Source of the DNA: Oscillospiraceae bacterium
Lineage (GTDB): Bacteria; Bacillota; Clostridia; Oscillospirales; Ruminococcaceae
Assembly (NCBI GenBank): GCA_024699425.1
Contig: JAILPP010000099.1
Coordinates: forward strand, 1-36,732
Direction: 5' to 3'
DNA length: 36,732 nucleotides
The position numbers were made by a program, and so were the translations under genes. Positions within the stretch are counted from its first letter, which is position 1; each line of letters opens with the position of its first letter. The notes below the pieces were generated by a model that made no database searches, was not told where the DNA came from, and worked only from the letters and a program-made list of their open reading frames with translations. Shown here piece by piece: positions 20,377 through 28,877 of this stretch.

Positions 20377-20405
20377 AAAAAGGACACCTCAGCGGTGTCC
20401 TTTTT
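20377..20405. terminator. Bidirectional intrinsic terminator between convergent his operon and EAL gene
   Basis: AAAAAGGACACC-TCAGC-GGTGTCCTTTTT, 12-bp perfect stem with T tract in both directions. Confidence 0.9.
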
Positions 20406-20408
20406 GTC

Positions 20409-23400
20409 TCAGTATTCCCATCGGATCGGATGTTCGATCTCTTTTCCGTTCAGACGGAACAAATGTCTGCCATTGACGAGCTGTATTTTTTCCGGCGGCG
20501 CAAGTGTCTCTTTTCCGAGTGCATTGTTGATCTTTACACGCTGATCGGAATTCAAAACATAAATCGAAACACATGGTTCATAGCCGCCAAAGGCAAGTGC
20601 CTGCGGTCCTGTCCCTACGATGCTCAGTGTGATGCTTTCAAAACGAATGTCAGATTCTCCGTACAAAGTTCCCAGACCGGTAAGATAATCCGAGCGCATA
20701 TTGAAATCCAGTCCTGCTTCTACTACCCTGACAGCCGCTTTTTTGCCCCGCAGAGAACCGATGCCACAGATGTATTTTCCCGATGCATAGTAATTCACGG
20801 CACTCTTCCTGACGGATACATCTGCGGTATTCTCCATTGAACCGATCAGCAGTCCCGAAGATACGGAGAAATCTGCCTCAATATGACAGCAGTCCAGTGC
20901 AAGCGATACTTCACCGTTCAGTGAACCGATCCCGACACAAGTCTCTGTTTTGCTGTTCAGATTAAATTCTCCGCGGTTAATGTGAATCTCACCACCAAGC
21001 CCTGAACCAATGCAGACACCTTTCTGCCCTCGGCTGTTGATATTGATCGGACCATCCTGCTCAAACACCAGTTCTCCGTGACGGGCATTCTGATGATTGC
21101 CGATTCCGTAGAAATCCGAGGCATTCAGCTCGATGTTCAATGCTCCGTCGCCCTCAATGCACAGGCGGGAACTTTCCGGCACCTGTATACCGCTGCCGTA
21201 CAGCGTATTCGTCCCATACAGCACAAGTGTGACATCACAATACTCACCAAGTTCAATGCACGGACGGTTCTTTACATTGGAGAACCATGCATCTTCCAGT
21301 GCAATGCGCCCACTGTAACCCGCTTCTACCCGCAGGTGGATCTCCGATTTCATCTGCGGTGCGCTGATGATCGCAATATCCTTGTAGATCATTCCCTCCT
21401 GCCCGACCACAATATCCGTACAGCCGTCCTTCATCAGTCTTGCAAGGGAAACACGGCTTGTTTTGCCTGCAATGTAAATCTTCTTGACCGTTCCGTCAAT
21501 GCGTTCCTGATAATACTGGCGTATCTCGTTGCGGCGCTTCTCATCAATCTGTGCCGAGATCACCGCTGAGGGTCGGGCAGTGTAGAAGCCCTGAATCAGA
21601 TCTGCACCGAGATGTATTACCGTCTGCAATTCCTCCGCCGTTTCCACACCCTCCGCAAGCGCAAGAATGTGATTATCATGACAGAAATCAATGATCTCAC
21701 GGACAAAATGCTGCTTCTGCATCTGATTTTCAATACCACTGAGCAGAGAACGGTCAATTTTGACGTAATTCGGCATATACCGCAATAAGTTGCTCACATT
21801 GGAATATCCCGTACCGTAATCATCAACGGCAATGTCGATCTGCTGCTTGGCAAAGAACGCTTTCATTGCTTTCAGATCGGCATCCTGCAACTCTGCCTCT
21901 TCCGTCAGTTCCACAACGACCTTGCGTGAATATTTTTTGAGCAGTACCGACATTTCAGAAAATGCACTTTCTGCCATACGAACACCGGGAATGCTGTTGA
22001 TAAACACCCTTGCATCTCCGAAAGTTTCCTCGTTTTTTTCCAATACACGGAGAACATTCAGGAATGTTGCACTTTCTACATCGGAAAGACGTTCCTGCAT
22101 TGCAGCATATTTGATGATGTTCAGCGGTGAAATGCGCTTTTCTGTTTTAGACCGCATCAGCGCCTCATAAGCAAAAATCTCCCCGTCCACGGTGCTGACG
22201 ATCGGCTGAAAATGATATTCCAGCAAGTTTTCATCCAGAATGGTGGAAACAAGCTGATACTCCGCTTTTTCCTCCTGATTCAGACTTTCATAGGCATGAT
22301 TGGATACGGAAAATTTGCTGTTTCTGATGCGCTCTAAATGCTCCTGCATCTGTTTCAGGACAAGATTGCGCCGCAGTACTTCAAATCCTCTGCAAACCGA
22401 ACCGATCCACCGACGATAGGTTTCGTCGTAGCACTGCGTTGCTTCTGCGTAACGCACCACGGAATAACCAAAACACTCGGTTTCAAAAAACAAGGGCGTA
22501 AAGAACCATGCGGTGGGGCGGTCGGAATCTGCATACAGATCTGGCAGCATTTCCGAAGAGGAAAACTTCTGATCGAAACCTGCCGTATTATTGCGGTGGT
22601 CGCTGTAATAACGGATCGCATGGATCATCTGTTCAGGATAGCCTTCATTCGGGACGTGAATGCTCTGCCCGACATACTGCCAGTCAGAGGCTATACAAAG
22701 ATGAAATTCCCCGATTCCTTTCAACTGATACACATAGGAGTACACAGTGTTCAGAAATTCCGGAAGCGATGTCTGCATAATCAGGTTTTCGTCCATCATG
22801 TTGAAAACGGAACTGTAGCCTTCCTCGGAAATATCTGTCCCCCATGTTTCACGCCGTATGCAGTAATGCGGCATATCCGATTCCTGACACCCACAGCTTT
22901 CTCCAAACAGCAGGTGAGGTTTGAGTTTGAAGGAATCCGGCATTTCTCCCCGCATCTCCGCCTGCAAAAAACGGAACGCATACTCACCGAATTCCTCCGC
23001 CGGAATCCATGCGGAAGTCAGGGAACGGGGACTGGTCTGCCCCTCATAGGTCGAATCGTAACCGACCACGAGGATATCCTCCGGCACACGGATGTCATGC
23101 TCTTCAAAGACTTTACAAAGTCCGATCGCCATCTGGTCATTGGCACATGCAACCGCATCCGGCAGCTTGCCGTGCTGGGAAAGAAGCTGTTCCGCACACA
23201 AGCCGCCGCTTTGATACCAGAAATCACCGTAAAGGATACGCTGTTCCGCAACGGGAAGATCATGTGCTTTCATTGCATCAAGATACCCCTGCAGCCGTTC
23301 CTTGGAATGCTTGTGCCATTTTTTACCGGATACAAATGCAATGTCCCTGCACCCGTGATGCTCAATGAGGTGGGAAACAAGTTCATACTCCGCCGAATAG

Positions 23401-23747
23401 CAATCCGTGCAGATGCTCGGAAACAATTCACTTTCTTTTTCAATCACGACAATTGGCTTGTCAAAGACCTTTTTCAGGTGCTGTTCCAGCTTTTCCGTTG
23501 CGTGTTCTGTCTGAATGCTGTCTTTTAAGATCACCGCGCCATCAAACTGTGCAGGATTCATCAGTGAAAAAATATTGGATTCACCCTGTTCACGCTCTGC
23601 TGTATCCTGATACTTACGGTACATGGAAAAAATACAGACATCAAAACCGGAAGAAAATGCCGTTTTCAGAAAACCACTGATAAAGCGGTTCTGATATGCT
23701 TCGTCAGCCTGCCCGACAAACAGTGCGATCCGTTTCTTTTTATCCAT
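20409..23747 (-). CDS. LacI/PBP1-like sensor + EAL c-di-GMP phosphodiesterase + C-terminal beta-helix-like repeats
   Basis: N-terminal Peripla_BP_3-like region (KRIALFVGQADEAYQNRFISG, ACANDQMAIGLCKVFEEH, ILVVGYDS) with no HTH; EAL motifs YEALMR, FINS, VVELTE, AVDDYGTGYSN, VKIDRSLL, ALAEGVET, IQGFY; C-terminal GIGSLNG-type repeats. Start at 23747 (MDKKKRIALF, preceded by AAAGGA). Confidence 0.88.
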   Translation of the reverse strand: MDKKKRIALFVGQADEAYQNRFISGFLKTAFSSGFDVCIFSMYRKYQDTAEREQGESNIFSLMNPAQFDGAVILKDSIQTEHATEKLEQHLKKVFDKPIVVIEKESELFPSICTDCYSAEYELVSHLIEHHGCRDIAFVSGKKWHKHSKERLQGYLDAMKAHDLPVAEQRILYGDFWYQSGGLCAEQLLSQHGKLPDAVACANDQMAIGLCKVFEEHDIRVPEDILVVGYDSTYEGQTSPRSLTSAWIPAEEFGEYAFRFLQAEMRGEMPDSFKLKPHLLFGESCGCQESDMPHYCIRRETWGTDISEEGYSSVFNMMDENLIMQTSLPEFLNTVYSYVYQLKGIGEFHLCIASDWQYVGQSIHVPNEGYPEQMIHAIRYYSDHRNNTAGFDQKFSSSEMLPDLYADSDRPTAWFFTPLFFETECFGYSVVRYAEATQCYDETYRRWIGSVCRGFEVLRRNLVLKQMQEHLERIRNSKFSVSNHAYESLNQEEKAEYQLVSTILDENLLEYHFQPIVSTVDGEIFAYEALMRSKTEKRISPLNIIKYAAMQERLSDVESATFLNVLRVLEKNEETFGDARVFINSIPGVRMAESAFSEMSVLLKKYSRKVVVELTEEAELQDADLKAMKAFFAKQQIDIAVDDYGTGYSNVSNLLRYMPNYVKIDRSLLSGIENQMQKQHFVREIIDFCHDNHILALAEGVETAEELQTVIHLGADLIQGFYTARPSAVISAQIDEKRRNEIRQYYQERIDGTVKKIYIAGKTSRVSLARLMKDGCTDIVVGQEGMIYKDIAIISAPQMKSEIHLRVEAGYSGRIALEDAWFSNVKNRPCIELGEYCDVTLVLYGTNTLYGSGIQVPESSRLCIEGDGALNIELNASDFYGIGNHQNARHGELVFEQDGPININSRGQKGVCIGSGLGGEIHINRGEFNLNSKTETCVGIGSLNGEVSLALDCCHIEADFSVSSGLLIGSMENTADVSVRKSAVNYYASGKYICGIGSLRGKKAAVRVVEAGLDFNMRSDYLTGLGTLYGESDIRFESITLSIVGTGPQALAFGGYEPCVSIYVLNSDQRVKINNALGKETLAPPEKIQLVNGRHLFRLNGKEIEHPIRWEY

Positions 23748-23793
23748 TCCTGTACGTCCTTTCTGTGAAAGAATTCCAAGGTGTCTTTTTGTT

Positions 23794-23822
23794 ATTATAC
23801 CATATTTTTTACAATTCTGCAA
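23794..23822 (-). promoter_or_regulatory. Promoter for the sensor-EAL gene
   Basis: Minus strand TTGCAG, 17-bp spacer, TATAAT. Confidence 0.8.
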
Positions 23823-23860
23823 GTAGTTTCGGAAAAATTAACAAATTCTTTCAACGGGAA

Positions 23861-26257
23861 TCAGAGGAGAGGATGCTGTGAAAATTCCCAGCTTGTCTCG
23901 AACGCATCCCAGTCTTTCTTGCTCAGTTCAATATTTTCTCTGACAAGCCGTGCAATCTCGGCATTTTCTTCATAGATAAACGGAAGCGACCTGATGTCAT
24001 TTGCCTGAATGTTCATCGTCGGATTCAGAAGTTTCAGAAAAAAACGTGATACTGTACTGCACAAAAAAGCGAGAATATATTCCAGCGAATCCTCATCGGT
24101 AAAAATACAGGAGCCTGCAACATCAAATAAAAATCCCTCCGGACTGTAACGGAATCCCGGTGTGATCGCAATAAACGTCCATGCGATCGAACGGCGAAAA
24201 TAATACTCTCTGTTCTTGAGCCGTCCGCCAGCGCTGCTCTTGTTCAGCGCTTTGTGGAAATCCTGCAATTCTCTTCCGTTGTCTTTATAATTGACAACAT
24301 TCTCATGATTGCCGTACCATTTCCTGTAACCGCCGCCCTTGTGATAGGGAAACCATTTCTTTCCGCTTGCCTGTGCGGTTTGCATATCGGGGGCATGAAA
24401 ACAGATATCGTGATAATTTATCTCGTACCATTTGCGGACAAATCTGTTATTGTCCGAAGTGGTCATTCCCTGACGGGGATTTGCAACTTCCCTGAGCTTC
24501 ATGCCTGAAAACAGGGAAAGGGTATGATCGGAAGCCTGATAGACATAAGGATGCCCCGGAATCCGCAGAAAATCCTGCTTTGTTCTGTAACAGGGAAGGG
24601 GACGGGAAAGAAATGCCATGCGTTTTTCCTCGGTTTTGCTGTATGCTCTCAGATCCATATAAGTGCTTTGATACCCGGAAATGTCGCTTTTGCGCATGAC
24701 GAATGCCGCCGCCTGCACGATCGTCCCGACCTCTCCCGCATCAAACGCATTGGCTCCCAGATGAACAAGGTTTACCACATCATGCAGTAACAGCAGACTT
24801 CTCAGCTTCACAAAACGATACAGAAACATCCACGAATGCATGGTAATCATCGCATAGAATCCATGCGGTGCAGTAAGCTGTCCGCAGCGTTCGATAAAGC
24901 AGGCAAACAGATCGCTTTTGCTGTCGGGGAAATGCTCTCTGACATATGCGGAAAGTTCCGTATGCATTCCGGAAACGCCCATATAAGGCGGATTTGTTAT
25001 CACGACGGAGTATTTCTGTGTCAGCATTTCGCCGATGCGCCGCAGCATGGTTTTCTGCTGTCCGCTGCTGTCTGCGATTTGTTCGATCTCCTCGAAAAAT
25101 TCGTTTGTAAGCTCCTTCAGAGAACCAATGCTTTCCGCATTCGGGAAGATTTCCCCCACATCTGCAATGTCTGCAAAATTCGCAAGATTCAGCCGCAGAT
25201 CACCGATTTTCAAAATCTCCGCATGATACTCTCTCGCTTTCATCATCAGCGCAAAACCCGCAAGCTGATACGCCCGTCTGTCAATATCCAGCCCGAAAAG
25301 ATTCTTTTGCAGAATAGACACCGCCGCCTCCTGTTCCGACCAGCCGCAGGAAAGATAAATGTCCATCAGCACATCAAAAGCATAGACCAGAATATGCCCG
25401 CTGCCCATGCAGGGATCTATAATCCGTATCTGTTCGGGACAGAGACTGCGGTATTCCTCCCGCAATGCCTCCATTTTTTCCTGAACATCCGCCTGCTGAT
25501 GCGGTTCATCAAGATAGTACAGCCAATCCGCAGTTTGCGGCTTTCCGTGTCCCTCAGCCCAGAGTCTGCCGAGAGAATTTTCAACAAGGTAGCGCACCAC
25601 CCAGTCCGGCGTGAAAAGCTGTGTTGCTGTCGGAATGGATGCCGCAGGAATTTTGATATTGCGCCGCAAATCTGCGTAGACCTGATCTTTTAATTCAGCG
25701 TTGTAGTACTGATAAAGCCAGCCGATGATCTGCACCTGATCCCGCCATTCCTCCTCTGTAATCTCCAGAACCATGCGTCCCACAACGCTGTCCGCCCGCA
25801 GGAGATCATCGGGAAAGAGCAGCTCTGCCCAGCCGTCAATCGGCTCAAACAGCTCCGGCATATACTGATGCAGCGCATTGCACTGTGAAAGCAGCAAATA
25901 TCTGTATTGCGCTGCGTTGTCCTGCGCTTCCTTGAGGATTCCGGGTTTGAAGTCACCGTTCTCATCCGAGAAAATACGAACCGTTTCCGGAAGAAAACCG
26001 TTCACTTCCATATACCGCAAAGCCGTGAAACGGCTGAACCACATATATGCCGCTTCTTCCATCGTCTGCGCAAACCCATTGCGGCGGATGTGTGAAAGCA
26101 GTTGACTGCGCTGTTCTGTCTCCGCAGGAGTCAGAGGGCGATCAGGTTCTGTTTCGCCGTCAGGTGTGATCGAATAAAGATCTGCCCGCTGTGACACAGA
26201 ACGAATGAGCATCGTTCTTGCTGCGGCAGCAAAATGTCTGAGTGCTGATTTATTCAT
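23861..26257 (-). CDS. pglX: PglX-like (BREX-type) adenine-specific DNA methyltransferase, apparently C-terminally truncated
   Basis: N-terminus MNKSALRHFAAAARTMLIRSVSQRA; motif I IIDPCMGSGHILVYAFDVL; motif IV VITNPPYMGVSGMHTELSAYVREHFPDSKSDLFACFIER; ends at SKKDWDAFETSWEFSQHPLL. Start at 26257 after AAAGGAG. Confidence 0.8.
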   Translation of the reverse strand: MNKSALRHFAAAARTMLIRSVSQRADLYSITPDGETEPDRPLTPAETEQRSQLLSHIRRNGFAQTMEEAAYMWFSRFTALRYMEVNGFLPETVRIFSDENGDFKPGILKEAQDNAAQYRYLLLSQCNALHQYMPELFEPIDGWAELLFPDDLLRADSVVGRMVLEITEEEWRDQVQIIGWLYQYYNAELKDQVYADLRRNIKIPAASIPTATQLFTPDWVVRYLVENSLGRLWAEGHGKPQTADWLYYLDEPHQQADVQEKMEALREEYRSLCPEQIRIIDPCMGSGHILVYAFDVLMDIYLSCGWSEQEAAVSILQKNLFGLDIDRRAYQLAGFALMMKAREYHAEILKIGDLRLNLANFADIADVGEIFPNAESIGSLKELTNEFFEEIEQIADSSGQQKTMLRRIGEMLTQKYSVVITNPPYMGVSGMHTELSAYVREHFPDSKSDLFACFIERCGQLTAPHGFYAMITMHSWMFLYRFVKLRSLLLLHDVVNLVHLGANAFDAGEVGTIVQAAAFVMRKSDISGYQSTYMDLRAYSKTEEKRMAFLSRPLPCYRTKQDFLRIPGHPYVYQASDHTLSLFSGMKLREVANPRQGMTTSDNNRFVRKWYEINYHDICFHAPDMQTAQASGKKWFPYHKGGGYRKWYGNHENVVNYKDNGRELQDFHKALNKSSAGGRLKNREYYFRRSIAWTFIAITPGFRYSPEGFLFDVAGSCIFTDEDSLEYILAFLCSTVSRFFLKLLNPTMNIQANDIRSLPFIYEENAEIARLVRENIELSKKDWDAFETSWEFSQHPLL

Positions 26258-26302
26258 GACACTTCTCCTTTGTGGCATCTGTACTTCAAAAAACAAGAAA
26301 AA

Positions 26303-26336
26303 AGCCTATATACCGCTACAACTACGATATATAGAC
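26303..26336 (-). terminator. Intrinsic terminator for tRNA-Gly
   Basis: Minus strand AGTCTATATATCGT...GCGGTATATAGGCT stem (with G-U pairs) followed by a T tract. Confidence 0.65.
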
Positions 26337-26360
26337 TAATTCACATAATGTCACTGATGA

Positions 26361-26431
26361 AGCGGATGACGGGAATCGAACCCGCATACTCAGCTTGGGA
26401 AGCTGATGCTCTGCCACTAAACTACATCCGC
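26361..26431 (-). tRNA. tRNA-Gly(CCC), 3' CCA not encoded
   Basis: Minus strand GCGGATGTAGTTTAGTGGCAGAGCATCAGCTTCCCAAGCTGAGTATGCGGGTTCGATTCCCGTCATCCGCT; cloverleaf, anticodon loop TTCCCAA, GGTTCGATTCC T-arm. Confidence 0.95.
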
Positions 26432-26445
26432 ATCTGACAATATTC

Positions 26446-26474
26446 AGTATACCACATTCCGGTGCATTTGTCAA
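26446..26474 (-). promoter_or_regulatory. Promoter for tRNA-Gly
   Basis: Minus strand TTGACA, 17-bp spacer, TATACT. Confidence 0.85.
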
Positions 26475-26495
26475 GTCTTTTTTTGCTGAAATTTG

Positions 26496-26526
26496 CAGAC
26501 TGCGGAGCAAAATACTCCGCAGTCTG
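26496..26526. repeat. 12-bp perfect inverted repeat CAGACTGCGGAG-CAAAATA-CTCCGCAGTCTG downstream of DUF1846 gene
   Basis: Arms exactly complementary; no T tract directly after it on the minus strand. Confidence 0.75.
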
Positions 26527-26533
26527 TTTCAGA

Positions 26534-28003
26534 TCAGCTAAATTTCGGCTCGCAGGTGAGATTTACTCCAAGACGCTTGAAAATTCTTTCATCCACAGCG
26601 GAAAGGATGACCGTGGAATGTACTTCACAGCCCCAGAGCTTGTCAAGCTGTGCCATTGCTTTGGCAGCGTTTTCGTCTGTTGTTGCACAGATTGCAAGTG
26701 CGTACAAAGTTTCATCGGTATGGATGCGGGGGTTCTGATTGCCGAGATGCTTGACCTTCAGATTCTGGATCGGCTCGATCACCTGCGGACTGAGAAGCAA
26801 AGTCTCATCCGGAAGCCCGGCAAAACATTTCAGAGCATTCAGCAGCAGGGCAGAGGCTGCTCCGAGCAGATCGGAAGTACGCCCCGTCAGGATCTTTCCG
26901 TCCGGCAGTTCCATTGCCGCTGCGGGTGCGCCCGTCTCCTGTTCACGGCGGAGCGCAGGTGCAACAGCAGCTCTGTCCTCGGCGGAAACACCTGCCTGCT
27001 TCATCATCAGTTCCAGCTTGAGAACTTCTTCATCGGTCGAAGTTCCCTTTCTTCTTCCGCAGAGTGCCGTGAAATAGCGGCGGATGATCTCCTCCCGTGC
27101 CGCAGTGCAGACGGCTTCATCATCGACAATGCAGTTGCCAGCCATGTTGACACCCATATCCGTCGGAGACTTATACGGCGAAGTGCCGAGGATTTTCTCA
27201 AACATGGCGTTCAGAACAGGGAAGATCTCCACGTCACGGTTATAATTGACCGTTGTCTTTCCGTAGGCTTCCAGATGAAACGGGTCGATCATATTGACAT
27301 CGCCCAGATCGCTTGTCGCAGCTTCATAGGCAATATTGACCGGGTGGCGCAGCGGGAGATTCCAGATCGGAAATGTTTCAAATTTCGCATATCCCGCATT
27401 GATACCCCGCTTATGTTCATGGTAGAGCTGGGAGAGACAGGTCGCCATTTTTCCGGATCCCGGTCCCGGTGCCGTTACAACGACCAGACGGCGGGTGGTT
27501 TCGATATAATCATTTTTGCCGTATCCGTCATCACTCATAATCAACTGCAAATTCGAGGGATACCCCTTGATCGCATAGTGATGGTACACCTTGACACCGA
27601 GCGATTCCAGACGGTTCTGGAACGCATCCACCGCCGGCATGGAAGTGTAGCGGGTCAGCACAACACTGGATACATACAGCCCGATCTTACGGAACACACT
27701 GATTAAGCGAATGACATCCACATCATAGGTGATGCCGAGATCACCGCGGACTTTGTTCTTTTCAATATCCGCAGTATTGATGACGATCACAATCTCCGCC
27801 TCATCTTTCAGGTGAAGCAGCATTTGCAGTTTGCTGTCCGGTTTGAACCCCGGCAGTACTCTTGCGGCATGATAATCATCAAACAGCTTACCGCCAAACT
27901 CCAGATAGAGCTTGCCGCCAAATTCAGCGATTCGCTCACGGATGTGAGCAGACTGCATTTGCAGATACTTTCCGTTGTCAAAACCAATTTTTCCGGCACT
28001 CAT
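26534..28003 (-). CDS. DUF1846 domain-containing protein
   Basis: KIGFDNGKYLQMQSAHIRERIAEFGGKLYLEFGGKLFDDYHAARVLPGFKPDSKLQML, typical DUF1846 N-terminus; PGPGSGKMATCLSQLYHE. Confidence 0.93.
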   Translation of the reverse strand: MSAGKIGFDNGKYLQMQSAHIRERIAEFGGKLYLEFGGKLFDDYHAARVLPGFKPDSKLQMLLHLKDEAEIVIVINTADIEKNKVRGDLGITYDVDVIRLISVFRKIGLYVSSVVLTRYTSMPAVDAFQNRLESLGVKVYHHYAIKGYPSNLQLIMSDDGYGKNDYIETTRRLVVVTAPGPGSGKMATCLSQLYHEHKRGINAGYAKFETFPIWNLPLRHPVNIAYEAATSDLGDVNMIDPFHLEAYGKTTVNYNRDVEIFPVLNAMFEKILGTSPYKSPTDMGVNMAGNCIVDDEAVCTAAREEIIRRYFTALCGRRKGTSTDEEVLKLELMMKQAGVSAEDRAAVAPALRREQETGAPAAAMELPDGKILTGRTSDLLGAASALLLNALKCFAGLPDETLLLSPQVIEPIQNLKVKHLGNQNPRIHTDETLYALAICATTDENAAKAMAQLDKLWGCEVHSTVILSAVDERIFKRLGVNLTCEPKFS

Positions 28004-28038
28004 GGTAAAAACTTCCTTTCCGAATCAATATCTACTCT

Positions 28039-28067
28039 ATTATAGCATAAAATCCGATAAATGTCTA
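28039..28067 (-). promoter_or_regulatory. Promoter for DUF1846 gene
   Basis: Minus strand TAGACA, 17-bp spacer, TATAAT with extended -10 (TGC immediately upstream). Confidence 0.75.
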
Positions 28068-28157
28068 CCTTTTTTAAGGATTCTTCTGATTTTTATTTCA
28101 AAACGGTCGAAGTTTACTTTTTTGACACATAATTTTTGAAAAAAAATGCTTTTCCTA

Positions 28158-28186
28158 TTGACGTGAAGCGGTTTTTCATGTATAAT
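28158..28186 (+). promoter_or_regulatory. Promoter for rpe-rnf-like operon
   Basis: TTGACG (28158-28163), 17-bp spacer, TATAAT (28181-28186). Confidence 0.85.
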
Positions 28187-28223
28187 GAATAGGAGTATGA
28201 ATGTTTATTTCGGAGGTGCTGAT

Positions 28224-28877
28224 TTGAAGCGAAGAATTTCAGCGTCCATCCTGAATGCCGATCTGCTGCGGCTTGGCGAAGAGGTTCAGCGTGCAAAGCA
28301 AGCTGGGGTGGATATGCTGCATTTTGATGTGATGGACGGCTGTTTCGTTCCGAATATTTCGTTCGGAATGCCTGTTCTGAAAGCCGTTTCGGATAATTCA
28401 GATTTGTTTATGGACGTGCATCTGATGATTCAGAATCCGCTGCGGTATGTTCCGGATTTTGTACGGGACGGTGCGGACGGGATCACGTTTCATCTGGAAT
28501 GCGGTGATGATTCGTTTCAGACGATCGAAAAAATACACGGACTCGGCTGCAAAGCAGGCATTTCCCTGAAACCGGCAACGCCTGCACGGGCTGTCCTGCC
28601 GTTTCTGGATGAGGTCGAGAATATCCTCATCATGACAGTAGAGCCCGGATTCGGCGGGCAGAGCTATCTGCATGAAATGAATGAGAAAATCCGTGCCGTC
28701 CGTGAAATGATCGGCAGACGGAACTGCACACTGGAAGTGGATGGCGGCATCAATCCGGATACCATTCAGGAAGCTGCTGCTGCGGGCGCTGACCTGTTCG
28801 TTGCCGGAAGCTACCTGTTCCGTTCGGAGGATATTCATGCGGCTGTCCGTTCCCTTGCAGAAGGAGGCAGCCATTGA
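28224..28877 (+). CDS. rpe: Ribulose-phosphate 3-epimerase (TTG start)
   Basis: ISASILNADLLRLGEEV, MLHFDVMDGCFVPNISFG, MTVEPGFGGQSY, EVDGGINPDT. GGAGGTG at 28212-28218 then TTG at 28224; the ORF-track start (28185) falls inside the -10. Confidence 0.95.
   Translation: MKRRISASILNADLLRLGEEVQRAKQAGVDMLHFDVMDGCFVPNISFGMPVLKAVSDNSDLFMDVHLMIQNPLRYVPDFVRDGADGITFHLECGDDSFQTIEKIHGLGCKAGISLKPATPARAVLPFLDEVENILIMTVEPGFGGQSYLHEMNEKIRAVREMIGRRNCTLEVDGGINPDTIQEAAAAGADLFVAGSYLFRSEDIHAAVRSLAEGGSH

Noticed and set aside
22338-23528. 396-aa plus-strand ORF antisense to the sensor-EAL gene
   Set aside because: The opposite strand has clear domains; this frame has no recognisable motif and no convincing SD.
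24836-25693. 285-aa plus-strand ORF antisense to the pglX-like gene
   Set aside because: Shadow ORF opposite conserved methyltransferase motifs.
26322-26510. 62-aa minus-strand ORF across tRNA-Gly
   Set aside because: Contains the SLVAEHQLPKLSMRVRFPSSA-type translation of a tRNA; an artefact of reading tRNA-Gly as protein.
26462-27706. 414-aa plus-strand ORF antisense to DUF1846
   Set aside because: Overlaps a confidently identified DUF1846 gene; low-complexity shadow ORF.
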